Source: Thermothelomyces thermophilus ATCC 42464
Taxonomy: Eukaryota > Ascomycota > Sordariomycetes > Sordariales > Chaetomiaceae
Direction of reading: 5' to 3'
Assembly: GCF_000226095.1 (NCBI RefSeq)
Contig: NC_016477.1
Location: 2,356,001-2,420,000, forward strand
Length of the DNA stretch: 64,000 nt
The first letter of the stretch is position 1. Every line of letters begins with the position of its first letter. Positions 11,497 to 22,306 of the stretch are shown piece by piece. The position numbers were made by a program, and so were the translations under genes. The notes under the pieces were generated by a model. It was not told the origin of the DNA and did no database searches. It saw nothing but the letters and a program-made list of their open reading frames with translations.

Positions 11497-12968
11497 GCGG
11501 TTCACTCCATATTTGCTCTCTTGTCCCGCCTTTCCTTTTCGCTTTTTTTTTTTTTTTGTTCATGTCCTTCCCCGTAGTTTTGTGGATGGTGCACTTGAGC
11601 GGCAACAGTTACCATAGATTTGTGGCTTTCCGTCGGGTTTTGGGAACTTGCGTTACGGTCTTCGCCGCCATAGACTGTTTACGGCCAAGGATTGGGACGT
11701 CTGGGCTATGCATCATGGGTCGGGAATCAATACGACATTTGAACATATCGTTCGCATAACCGTTTGTAGCGGAGTCAACGTGTTTGCGCAGTCTAAACTG
11801 TTGGGGAAAGTGACCCCGCACTCAGAGACGGGAAGCACTGATGCGCCCAGGCTTCCCTCCAATTACTTTTCCTGAAAATAACAAACTCGGGGTGCGCTGG
11901 GTCACGTCCCCATGGACACCGAGGACTTTTTGTCATTTGCTATGGCAACCACGGCAGCCATCTCCGATGACTGCTACAACAGACCTACCTCGCCTCACCT
12001 CACCCAAGCATAAGTGGACGACTAGGAAAAAGCATTTGAAACGTTTGTCTTTCTGATGTTACTTGGTATGTGCCTGATAAAAATGAGTGTCATCCGTACA
12101 GTATGTACTTCGTACAGAGGACTGCTGCACATATAAATGTACAGTACGGGGTACATACATACCTTTGTCCAGAGTACAAACAGTGCAGGTAAAGCCTACT
12201 TGGATTCTCGAACAAGGCTATCCCAGCACGGATATAGTGGGTCCCTGATCGAGGTGCCTAGTGTATCGGGCGGCATCCACTTTTGGCGTGGAGCCATTGA
12301 CCGCGACTTGCAATCACGTTTCCCCAAAAGCCTTGCTCTCCCTCACTTTACACGTAAGTAGTGTACAGAAAGAGAACGCCCAACAGCTTCCACTACTACC
12401 TCGACACACGGAGGACCTGAAGGGCTAAAGTGGGGCGTTGTACGAGGCTGTGTCGATCTCCCGCCCATCGCCGCAACAGAAGCTGTTCGTGCCGACACTA
12501 ATTTCAACTCTCGAACTGCGAGGGAAAGTATCTTGAAAGGCGGGAGGTTCGGTGCCCTGGCCATCAGGCGGAGGCGAGCGGCAGTGTCGTGGGTAAAGCT
12601 GCAGCCATCGCCGATCCGAACCGACGCTTGGCCCGACTCTGGTTGGTTGCCCTAGCAGCTCTGTTGCTGCACCTCAACACCTTGCCCGGCACCCCCGCCC
12701 TGCGATCACGCGCCTCTCGAGCTTCGAGCCCGGTATTGAGTTGTGAAGCAGGAATTCGCAGGAAGAAGGTTGTGGAAGCGACGACACCCAGCCCACCGCA
12801 ATCTCTGGTGTCTCCCGTCAACGGTCGACGGCATCCGCAGAGTTTCGAGGGTAACATCCCACTGCGCACCCCTGCGGTGACGTACATACACACTGTGCTG
12901 GCCTTCCGTCGGAGGCATCGGGCTTCGAAACAGTTGAGTTGGGGCGTGGACCGCCATCCGTACTTACC
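11497..12968. other. Intergenic spacer with short palindromic TAC/GTA element
   Basis: About 1.5 kb with no supported gene. A T15 run follows the HD gene at about 11546-11560. A GTAC-rich, partly palindromic patch lies at 12093-12165 and resembles one near 40.13 kb. The last 400 bp upstream of the next ATG are GC-rich and contain an open frame that I judge to be chance. Confidence 0.5.
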
Positions 12969-14705
12969 ATGTCGTTCGCACCGCGGTTTCAACCCAACGG
13001 GGGTTTCAACTCCAACGCATCGACGGCGCCGGCCCAGCCGTTGCATGCCGACATCTTCCGTCCGCCGACGTCGCCTTCAGCATCGAGTTGCAACCTCGCG
13101 AAATCGACCGGTAGTGTCCTTTCCGACATATCGATGTCGACTGCCCGACATGCGGGAACGGCAAAACGAAAGCGGACAAGTACGAGGGAGTCAACACCGC
13201 TGGATTGGCATCTGAATATGGAGGGTGCATATGATGGTCGGGAAGAGAGAAGGGGAGAGTTCAGGTACACTCTGGCAGGCCAAATCAGCACCACGCCAGC
13301 AGAGCCACTAGGGGGTGCAGAGAATGGCCAGTTGGAGGACAGTGTTTACTCCGACGTCGACTACCGGAGAGCGCTCGGCCCAAGGACGATGGGGGCCGCC
13401 GACTCTCCACCCGGGCAAGTGGCACCCAGTGGGACGGAGGGCGCACCTAGCTCTGGAAGCTGGAGCTTGTTTAGCCTCCAGTTGATAGGAAACGTGGTCG
13501 GCAAAGTGTGGGAGTTTTGCAAAAAGGGGGCTTTCAGGGGCTTTCAGGCCGGAGGCGGCCAGAAGTACAACGCAAACGGAGCAACGGTGACAGAAACAAC
13601 GGGAGAGCCATGCGCCCCAGAACCGGATGCATCAGCCGAACCCGTCGAGGAGAGCTCCATGGGGGAATATGCACCCTCGTACTCCCCCGAGACCGCACAG
13701 TCAGCCGCCTCAGCCGCGTACCACGATCTCAGCACACCCGAGTCCACACCGCTACCCGCCGCAAAACGCCGACAGGTCAGCGCGAATAATGATGAACTCA
13801 GAAACTGGGTGGTGGTGGACGAGCCGAGCAGGCAACCGCCAAAGCAGTTTGCCGCCGAGGTGAGGGCCGCTGCTTCAAAGCCCAGCGGGCTGGTACGACC
13901 CCGAACAGGTTACTACGCCCAAACATCCGTCAGTAGCCATCGCCGCATTACCGCGCCCTCGCCAAGGTTCACGGGCGGTTCGGGAACACTCGCAAGCCGC
14001 CCGTCGCTCCGCATCTCCCATGCAGGTTCTCCCGCCTTGACTCCTCGTGAGCCAGCCAGCTTCGCCTCTACGCGCTCCTCGCCCGTCTCATGCCCAACAC
14101 CAAGCCGCATCCCAGTCCCAATTCAACAACAGCCAGCTCCACAACAAAGCCACAACCCTAACCCCTTCGTCATCCCCGGCACAACCACGATCGATTCCAC
14201 ATTCTCCACCTTCAAGAGCCCCGCGTCCCGCCCAGTCTCGCGACCGGCAAGCCGCCACGCGGCCCGCTCGAGCCTGGGCACCAACACCGGCGCCGGTCTT
14301 GGTTTCCGCCAGGGCTCCCCCACCAAGCTCGGCGGCCACCGCCGCAAGCACTCGTCTGCCGCGGCGTCGGCGACATCGGCGACGACAACGACAGGGACAG
14401 CGCGCAGCCGCCGTCAGAGCATCCTACCCCGGCGGTCATCGGATATCGAAGCCGTCAGCAGCCCGCGGCTGGACGCCGAGGCACTGCAACTGGCGCAGGA
14501 GAAACTGGCGGCGGAGCGGGACGCGGACGCGAAAGTGGACGCGTTCAACGCGAAGCTCCTGAGCATGATCCGACAGGGGAGAGAGGCGCTGGGGACCAAG
14601 GTGGAGGTCGAGATGGACTCGGAACTGGACATGGAGCTGGACATGGAGATGAATGACGGGCTGGGAACGGGAATACGTGGAGGGGGGTGGGAGGACGACG
14701 ATTGA
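12969..14705 (+). CDS. Ser/Pro-rich protein of unknown function
   Basis: Intronless, 578 aa from the ATG at 12969. An in-frame ATG at 12939 would add ten residues, but the downstream MSFAPRF start looks more natural. I do not recognise a named family. One short hydrophobic, conserved-looking block (SLQLIGNVVGKVWEFCKKGAFRGFQAGGG-like region, about residues 165-193) resembles uncharacterised Pezizomycotina proteins. The rest is disordered: Ser/Thr/Pro-rich with many SP, TP and RxxS sites (potential kinase targets) and a basic KRKR near residue 65. A charged helix (about 515-550) follows, then an acidic tail ending WEDDD. A nuclear or cell-cycle-regulated scaffold is possible, but nothing in the sequence proves it. 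Confidence 0.8.
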   Translation: MSFAPRFQPNGGFNSNASTAPAQPLHADIFRPPTSPSASSCNLAKSTGSVLSDISMSTARHAGTAKRKRTSTRESTPLDWHLNMEGAYDGREERRGEFRYTLAGQISTTPAEPLGGAENGQLEDSVYSDVDYRRALGPRTMGAADSPPGQVAPSGTEGAPSSGSWSLFSLQLIGNVVGKVWEFCKKGAFRGFQAGGGQKYNANGATVTETTGEPCAPEPDASAEPVEESSMGEYAPSYSPETAQSAASAAYHDLSTPESTPLPAAKRRQVSANNDELRNWVVVDEPSRQPPKQFAAEVRAAASKPSGLVRPRTGYYAQTSVSSHRRITAPSPRFTGGSGTLASRPSLRISHAGSPALTPREPASFASTRSSPVSCPTPSRIPVPIQQQPAPQQSHNPNPFVIPGTTTIDSTFSTFKSPASRPVSRPASRHAARSSLGTNTGAGLGFRQGSPTKLGGHRRKHSSAAASATSATTTTGTARSRRQSILPRRSSDIEAVSSPRLDAEALQLAQEKLAAERDADAKVDAFNAKLLSMIRQGREALGTKVEVEMDSELDMELDMEMNDGLGTGIRGGGWEDDD

Positions 14706-15234
14706 CCGGTCTCTTTTTTTTTTTTTTCTTCTCCCAAGGAATTTATTGGTGTCGCAAAATAAGGGTGTCTTCTGGAGTCTTGATTATTGTAACGTAACGC
14801 CTTCTGGTGTTGGGAGTATGAGGGATATATGCATTCGGTTCGGGTCTCGTTCGGTCCTGCACGATATGGAGTTGGGATGGGTTTCTTTCTTTTTCTTTTT
14901 TTTTTTTTTTGGGGGGGGGGGGGGAGGGGGGTTATGTGTACGTATTTGACACGTCTACGGTGAACATACATGTTTAGGTTTCTTTTTTTTGTAGCAATCC
15001 CGTTGCCCATGCCTTTTTTTTTTTTTTCCCTTTTTTTTTTTTTCCCCTTTTTTTCCCCTTTTTTTGGTCAACAAGATTACCAACCAAGTCGCATCGGTTC
15101 TCTCACGCGGTAACCTGGCTGTCCAGCTACCTGTCCAGCCACCCGTCCCTCATCGGATTGGCATCCCTCCTAGCATCTGCTTTTTTTCTTCTTTATGTTC
15201 TAGAACCCACTCCCACCTTTTCAACCCACCGAAT
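14706..15234. repeat. Convergent 3' spacer rich in homopolymers
   Basis: Spacer between two converging genes. It holds T15 directly followed by G14 (14896-14924) and alternating T and C runs (about 15014-15066). The longest runs could pause transcription or be sequencing-prone. No gene is seen. Confidence 0.7.
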
Positions 15235-16125
15235 TCACTCGTACGCCTTCATCAGCAGGTTGCCCTCGACGGCGTTGGCAATGAGCTCGCCGTCGGGCCC
15301 GCCGAGGTGGGTCGAGTGCGCCCACGGCTTCGCCGCAATCTCGCGGCGGACGATGCCGGCGAAGCAGGCCTCCCAGCCGCCGCGGGGGAAGGCCCGGTGG
15401 ACGTCGTCGCGCGTGGCCGCGTGCACGGCGTACGCGCGCGCGCCCACGTTGTCGTACACGGTCGCCAGCTGCAGCACCTGGCCCAGCAGCGTGATGGTGC
15501 CCGCCCGCACGCCCACGCTGCCCAGCGCCAGGTCTTGGTGCCGGATGATGGCCTCGCACACGGCTTCGGCCTGGGCCTGGGGAGCGGGCGCGGGCGCGGG
15601 CGATGGCGAGGGCGCGGGCGCAACGGCCTGGGAGGTGGTGCTGCTGGGCGGAGGGGAGCTGAGCAGGTTGATCGCCGTGATGGCGCCGTGGAACTCGAAC
15701 GAGAGGCGAGTCGACGTCCAGAAGGCCGGGGCGGTGCCGATGTCGTGCAGCAGGCAGGCCAGGGCCAGGGTGGAAGGGGAGAGCGCCTTGGCGTGAGAAG
15801 GGAACTGCTGGTGGAGAATGGCGGTTGCTGTAAGGGGGGGTTTGTTTTCAGCTGCTGTCAGTCGGGTGCCCCGTGATTATATGTGTGCATAATTACCCCA
15901 GTAAAACACCCGCATAGAGTGGTTGTAGGTCTGCAGGGGGAGTTGTTCCTTGGCGTACTCCTGAGCCCTAGCTACGAGGGGGTCATCGGATGGGAAGTGA
16001 ATGTCCTTCACCAGCACCGGCGCGGGCTCGTGGAGGTATGGCTTGCCCTGGAAAATGGCGTCGGCGTCGAGCGGAACCGGCGTCCAGCCGTGTTCGGCAA
16101 TGGGGTCGTCGATGTTCGAGGTCAT
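15235..16125 (-). CDS. Cyanamide hydratase-like HD protein
   Basis: Two exons, 16125-15897 and 15827-15235, with a 69-nt intron (GTAATT donor, CTGAC branch, CAG acceptor). The product is 273 aa. The splice restores HSMRVFYWATAILHQQFP, typical of fungal cyanamide hydratases. Further ligands of the HD fold are in CLLHDIGTA, FEFHGA and IIRHQDL. The family turns cyanamide into urea, letting fungi use or detoxify it. Relatives with other small substrates exist, so the reaction is inferred. A Pro/Ala-rich insert of about 30 residues (after NLLSSPPP) is not part of the usual fold. The start at 16125 (MTSNIDD) is preferred over an upstream in-frame ATG at 16251, which would add an odd hydrophobic leader. 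It lies at the edge of a gene-poor zone. Confidence 0.85.
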
Positions 16126-19100
16126 GGTTACATTTACTTGGCTGGCGCCCGGCGTTTTGAGGTTCGCGGTTTGATTATTTGGCACGCAGGGAGACTCGGA
16201 ATGCGCAGCGATGATGCGGACGATTGTGATCAAGCTGAAGAAGAAATACATGTCATACAGCTCCTATGATCAATTTCAGACCTTTAATTATATTATAGCT
16301 CATCGTTCCTGACTCGCAGAGAATCCATTTCTAAGCATCCCACGGACGGTTCGTTGAATGACACATCACGTTCGTCATGTCGGTTACGCTTACTAAGACG
16401 TTGAGCAATACAAACATATCGTTGGTAGTACGGTGTTGCGTTAATAGTCACGACTGCAGATATCAAGAAAAAAAATAATTGCTGTTGTACCCGCCGGACA
16501 TAACGGCCCTCCCGACGGGTATTATAGCGCTGAAGACCTTGAGAGAGCTCTTTTCTGTTGTTGCGATAGTCGCCACTGCTACGAGGAAAGCTGCCGGTGA
16601 CCAGATCCATGCGTGCGGCAAACGAGGGTTCAATCACCTGAACGGGGCACAGAGCCAGAAGTTCGTTTAATTAATTAAGCAGGCACACTAGCAATCCTAG
16701 AAACCTTTGGTAGCGCGTAAAGTGTACATACCAAATTAACAACGCATCCCGTAGACGGAAGGAAGAGTTTGACAGCCAAGTTCCATTTCCTTGCTACAAC
16801 GACCGCGTGCATTAAGGTAGGGGGGCGATCAGGTCGAATAATATCATTTTTCGAACACACCCACTAAATCATTCCAACCCGGGAACATCTGCAGAGGAAA
16901 TACGAACCTGACCGAGAAAGGGCGGCCGCGAATGTCCACCAAACCAGAGGCATCTTTTAGGTTGATGGCAGCTAGTTCGCCAGCGAGAAGAAAAGGCACG
17001 GTTTTAAGGTTTCATGAGTGATCACACGGCGAGTGAGACTACCTACCCAACATGCACATGTACTGGAATTAATAATTAATACCTATTTGCCTAGAGTATC
17101 TTTGGTCTGTGCAAGCACCTAATTTATAATACCTAGTATACTCTCTAGCTACATTTCATTTCACGCGACGGAACCTGCGGCATTCAAGTCGACGACGAAG
17201 GAGCTGATGGTGAGGAGAATAAGAGCCGCGATGAATCGGCCCGGGGTCAGTGACTCGATCAGTGGGGAACTAATTATTGACACCATGATCAAGATGGACG
17301 AGTGCCTGGGAATACTTGATGTTCAACCAAAAGGCCTGTTTACCCTCTCAGCCATGGGCTCTGGTCTTCCGCGGCATCACCAAAGGCAAACAAATCTCTT
17401 TGCTCACTGTCCTTCCAGCAGTGACAACCCAGAAGGAACAAATCAAAAAAAACATTGGAGCTGGCCGGCCCATCCGATCCGCTTTCAGTACGCGGAATTA
17501 GACTTTTCTTTTCTTTCTTTCTTTCTTTTTTGCTTGTTTTCTTCACGCGACTGGGAAAAGGAGCAGGCGCAATGCGGACCACAGGCCCAGGTGCCATGCC
17601 ACTTCTGCTGCCCATTGGCCTCGACTTTTTCTAGGACCAGCAACATACATAGAGTTCGCTGACATGAATCTAGTCTCAATACCCGGAACTGGTTGGCTCA
17701 TTACCTATCTAGAAGTACCCAGCTACTCAGCTGGTAGTTCGAGGAAGCGGAAGCCGAGCGGCTCTTCCGGAGCTGTCTATAGTGGAGCCTGCAGACCACT
17801 GATGACAAGTTGGGGCAGTACAACAAGCGCCGAGGTGGAGGTAGGTATGGACGGGCCGATGGAGGGCTGTGATAACAAGACTGGTATGTACGTCATTGGC
17901 CACTTTCACGGTTGAACCCCTATTCTGGAAGCCTCAAGTCGTAATTAATTCCAACACGGCCAACGTGCAAACCCAGCTGCCGAAGCAGTCCCCGAGGACT
18001 GTTAGTGCACGGCACGGAATAATGCTACATTAGCTTGAATACGATGATGCTGAAGGATTTGAAGCTACTCTAACCAGAGCACATGTGAGGTGTGTTGCAT
18101 ACTCTACATATTCGAGTGTAGTACTTCGTAGTGTAGTCCTGGTTCCTCCCGACCGCGAAAACTTCACTCCTCCACTCCAATCTCGCGGTGAGCTTTGATA
18201 CAGTGGACTCATATCATTGCATCGGCCACCCGTCACAGCTAAAAACCGGAATTACTTTCCGTTACTAACGTAGGACGCGCGGAGTGGCAAGCCCATTTTG
18301 GAAGGCCGGCGCCCTCGTCGTAATTACCTCTTGTCATAAGTTACTCTCTCTCTTTTCCTTTTTTTTCTTCCGAAAACAAAGAAAGAGAGAAACAAATAGA
18401 AGAGGGCACTCAAACATTCCTGCATAGAGCAGTAATAACAAGTCCTTGCATGTAACACACCATTCAAATTCCCCACTACTCGCATTAATAATTATTAGTT
18501 AGAGGAGGAATGCAAGAGGAATGTGTCCTTCCCGGTACTCAAATCGGTTTTGGTAGCAACTACCAAATATGGAGTGGCCAGAGACAACAGAAGCAAGGAT
18601 CCCTTGCAAACAGCTCACTACCAATAGCTTGCACACATGTCTAGATGTATGAATTACAGAGGGGAACCACCTACGGTTCTACACAGTACTGCAGGAAAAA
18701 CATGGCATTAATTACTTCGGCCATACGCTTGTCGCTTGCAAACCCTTTTATTCTTCAGCCCACTATGAGAACACCGTCGTCTGACACTCATTTCTTCTTC
18801 TCAGTCCTCGAGGTGTCCAGGTCACGGCTTACCCAAAAGTTGCCTGGCGGTTCCTAGCGGCATTAAGCTCGAAACGATAGTGCCGAGGACGGCTACACTT
18901 GCCTGGTGCCGGGCCGGCTTTAGTGGACTAGGTGGTCCTCACTCGGCGCATCTTATTTGCAGGTGTTCTCCAATGTTGCACTTGCATGGACAGACTTTCA
19001 GCTCCCGCAACGCTAGGCTCCCAAGTTAATGTAAATAAATGCGATTGGTGCTTCTTCATTCAGGAGTCTCATTCAACCTCGTCACGGCCCCCCCAGCTCT

Positions 19101-20067
19101 CAACATGTGATTTCTGCAATCGTTCGAAAAGTCGGGTCCACAAAGATCCTTTATTTTACTTTACCCCCCTTCCCCCCCGGGCTACACTATTCCCGCTACA
19201 CTACACACTTCATGCAGTCGGATCCCGACTAACACATGCACATGCCCATGTTCATGTACGAGATATTTCACATTTTTATTTTATTTTATTTTAACGTATT
19301 ACTGCGTACCAGGTCTCTAAGCAAACAGAGACGACATCCATCGTGCCGAGCGGTCCCCGCTCGGCACGGCTTGATTTGTCGACCGATGTGGACTGGACTC
19401 GACCGTTTCGCCGGTTTACCCGATTCGGGAGGTGCGTAGTAGACGCGGGAGGCTGTTCCCGGCGCCCTCGGCGCACTTTAGACTGTACCTCCTTACACAA
19501 CTGTGGTACACTGCAAGCGGCCGCCCAATGGTGGAGTTGCCCCTGGCCTGATGCTCTCGGTACCACGCTAGTGTAGTTTTTGAGTGTGTTGTGAAGGGTG
19601 TGCAGGAACCTTGATCAGCAGAGAACTTTCACCGGCGCTGTGCCGCACCCTCTTGGCCTCAACCTCACTAAGCTTACTTGTAGCCAGCCCAATGGGCGTT
19701 TAGTCAATACGAGGTTGGTCTCTTCCCCAGTCTCCACAAGGCAGTTTGAGATCGTCAACCGCTGTAACCAGAGGGCCTCATGATGGGGCTGGCCCATGGG
19801 CCCGGCCAAGGGATGGGCCGAAAATGCAACACTGAGAGCGCTATGAAGGGGAATTGGAAGAGGCAGCTCGAACGGACAATGAGGGAGGCGCAGCATGCCA
19901 GTTGGACATAAATCAAGGAGCAACGGCTCACGGCTGCCGCATCTCTCCCTCTCACTTGCTCTGTAGTTCTCTCGAGCCACGAGATCCCAAGAGAGAGATC
20001 CTCCGGGGTTACTTCTTCGTCTCTATTCGCCAACAGACAAGTGTGAGAGAGAGAGAGGAGAAGCAAG
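16126..20067. other. 3.9-kb gene-poor region upstream of the chitosanase
   Basis: Open frames up to 151 codons occur (for example 17207-17662) but show no family signature or domain, so I treat them as chance. A TTTC/TTTTC microsatellite lies at about 17504-17532. Several AT-rich stretches (16260-16480, 17040-17165, 18460-18500) alternate with normal composition. A GTACTTCGTA patch is at about 18119-18130. I see no tRNA, transposon or direct terminal repeats. Confidence 0.5.
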
Positions 20068-20709
20068 ATGCGCAACCAGGTGCTCCTGTCCGCCCTCGTC
20101 GGCGCGGCCGGTGTCGCGGCCCGCGATGTCCCCTCCAACGTCCAGAGCTTCTATGACTCGCTCAAGGCTAAGGGCGCTTGCTCCAACAAGCTGGCCACGG
20201 GCTTCTACGCCAATGACGACGGCCCCAACAGTAAGCCACTAATTAACCACCATCAGCGCCCTCTTCAGTAAGAGTACGGTCCGGCCCCCCCTCGCGCTAA
20301 CGATGTGACCCCCCCCCCCTTCCCCGCGGGCCAGCCTTCGCCTACTGCGGTGACCACCTGTCCGACTACAACGTCATCTACCTCAAGGGCTCGGGCAGCG
20401 CATTCGCCGACATGGACATTGACTGCGACGGCGAGCAGAACGGCAAGGGCGACGACGGCCGGTGCGGCAACAGCCAAGACACCCAGGCCATCACCTCGTT
20501 CCAGGACATCGTCGAGGGCTACAAGAAGGGCGTCAAGGACCTCAACGCCTACGTGCACCCGTACGTCGTCTTTGGCAACACGGGCTCCAAGAGCGGCTGG
20601 AAGACGTTCGACCCGCAGAAGTACGGCATCAAGCCCCTGTCGGTCATGGCCGTCGTCTGCAACAACAAGCTGGTGAGCGTCCTTTTTATACTTTCCTTCC
20701 CCCCCCCCC

Positions 20710-20742
<33 letters not shown>

Positions 20743-21485
20743 AGATATACCAAAGAGCCTTAACTAACCACCACATCCATTTTTTCGATCGACACAACAC
20801 AACGAACCAGATCTACGGCGTCTGGGGCGACGAGAACGGCGACGACGGCGACAAGCCCATGGTGGGCGAGGCGTCCATCTCGCTGGCCACGGCCTGCTTC
20901 GGCACCAGCATGACGGGCAACAACGGGCACGACGAGACCGACGTGCTCTACATTGCCTTCCCCGGCGACGACGCCGTGCCGGGCGCCGACGGCGCCAACT
21001 GGGGCGCCGACAGCTGGCAGGCCTTCGAGTCGTCCATCGAGGGGCTCGGCAACAAGCTCATCCAGCGGATCGGCGGCGGCGACCCAGGAAATGGCGGCGG
21101 CGACGACCCGGGCAATGGCGGCGACGGTTTCGACGACTGCGAGTGGCCCGGCCACTGCGAGGGGGCGAGCTGTTCGACCGACGACGACTGCTCGGACCCG
21201 TGGGCCTGCATCAATGGCAAATGCGGGACCGACCCAGGTACGGATTCAGGCAGCGGCACCTCTCCCAGCTACGTGTGCGAGTGGGCCGGTCACTGCGAGG
21301 GCGCCAAGTGCTCGACTGACGATGACTGCTCCGGACAGCTCTACTGTGACTCGTCTGAGAAGGTGTGCACGGCGGGGTGCGAGTGGCCCGGCCACTGCCT
21401 CGGGGCCAAGTGCACGACCGACGATGACTGCTCGGATCCCTATGAGTGCAACGCGAGTGCGGGGTACTGCTGGCGTACACAGTAA
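20068..21485 (+). CDS. Secreted chitosanase, GH75, with triple Cys-rich C-terminal repeats
   Basis: Three exons, 20068-20230, 20335-20672 and 20811-21485 (391 aa). The introns are 104 nt (CTAAC branch) and 138 nt. The second intron holds C12 followed directly by A31. A signal peptide (about residues 1-18, cleavage after GVAA) is followed by the GH75 catalytic domain. Asp174 (VWGDENG) and Glu187 (VGEAS) are 13 residues apart, as are the catalytic Asp175/Glu188 known for the Fusarium solani enzyme. It should cut beta-1,4-glucosamine chains of chitosan outside the cell. After the catalytic domain a Gly/Asp-rich linker (about 250-275) leads to three copies of a six-cysteine module opening CEWPGHC or CEWAGHC. 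They may bind a polymer. Typical GH75 enzymes end soon after the catalytic domain. Confidence 0.92.
20699..20741. repeat. C12-A31 homopolymer tract in chitosanase intron 2
   Basis: Twelve C followed without a break by 31 A. It lies wholly inside the intron. Its length is likely variable or prone to assembly error. Confidence 0.9.
21138..21470 (+). repeat. Three six-cysteine modules in the chitosanase
   Basis: Copies at 21138-21224, 21276-21368 and 21378-21470. Each follows C-x5-C-x4-C-x5-C-x5-C-x(4-6)-C, with shared residues GHC, G-x-x-C and DDDCS. Copies 1 and 2 are separated by a Ser/Gly/Thr linker, while copies 2 and 3 are almost adjacent. The pattern suggests a three-disulphide knot per module. 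Confidence 0.88.
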
Positions 21486-21985
21486 TTAGGGAGGCCAGGC
21501 AAAGAGTTGGTGGCTAATGCGATCATCCATCCGGATGGACAATTTGTCACGAATGTGGTGTAATCTGTGTGTGGCCGCCATGGATCGGCGGGCGATGGAC
21601 GAGAGACACCGCTCGTTGGTATCTGGAGCTTCATGAAATACAGTGCAAGTTAGGTAAATAAGATAATGACAATCGCCGAAGAACCATCTTACAGCATCAC
21701 CAGAGCTTGGTATAGGGACCACTGAACGTCCATAAATCGCATAAGCTCAGAGCCACCGGCAAAGAGTCTTGATCTCCTGCGCCTGATATTCGGTAACTCC
21801 CCACGGCGCTGATGGTTGTGGTCGGCCCAGCATGGCCCACGGCCCTCTTCCTACCATCATCGGCCAATCCTCGACGTCACACTCCCCCATGCTTCCCCCA
21901 ACTCACGAAACCCCAGGAATCCTGTTCGATCACCGCAATGCATGCCTTCTCAGTCGACGCCGTTATGATTCGCAGCAAAGCCACC
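21486..21985. other. Convergent 3' spacer, chitosanase / small secreted protein
   Basis: These 500 bp lie between two converging secreted-protein genes. I see no ORF, repeat or RNA gene. Confidence 0.5.
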
Positions 21986-22306
21986 TCAAGCACAGTAGCA
22001 GTTGCCCGCGCAGCTCTTCATGAAGTCGTTGTGGAAACCTGTGACATCGCAGTAGGCATTGGCGTTGTTCGAGATGCACAGGTCGTTCATCATGGCCGAC
22101 TTGCACTGAGGCGTGCCATAATTTGACGCGGCCTGGGCCTGAGGAGCCTTGCCCGTTGCGGAGTTGTCATTGCTTTCCACCGGGGCTGCGAGGGTCGAGG
22201 TGAGGAAAGCGGCGGTGGTCGCGAGAAGGGCGAGCAGCTGTTGAGCGGTTAGTTCAGAGTACTCGAAACGGACCATATATCATACTCGAAAGGGAAAGAG
22301 GGTCAT
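21986..22306 (-). CDS. Small secreted six-cysteine protein
   Basis: Best model: exon 1 22306-22286 (MTLFPFR), a 48-nt intron with GTATGA donor, CTAAC branch and CAACAG acceptor, and exon 2 22237-21986. This gives 90 aa with a clean signal peptide (LLALLATTAAFLTSTLA, cut before AP). Without the splice, an ATG at 22276 gives 96 aa with a poorer leader. After a short Asn/Gln/Ala-rich pro-like part, the mature region carries six Cys: PQC, DLC, AYC, KSC, GNC and the terminal YCA. Such small Cys-rich proteins include effectors, antimicrobial peptides and surface-active proteins. I recognise no family, so the function is unknown. It lies tail-to-tail with the chitosanase, inside a gene-poor stretch. 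Confidence 0.7.

Noticed and set aside
15221-15876. Long plus-strand and alternate-frame ORFs over the cyanamide hydratase
   Set aside because: They are Arg/Pro/Ala-rich shadows of the real minus-strand gene.
17207-17662. 151-codon open frame in the gene-poor zone
   Set aside because: It has a Phe/Ser-rich microsatellite stretch inside, no motif, and mixed composition along its length.
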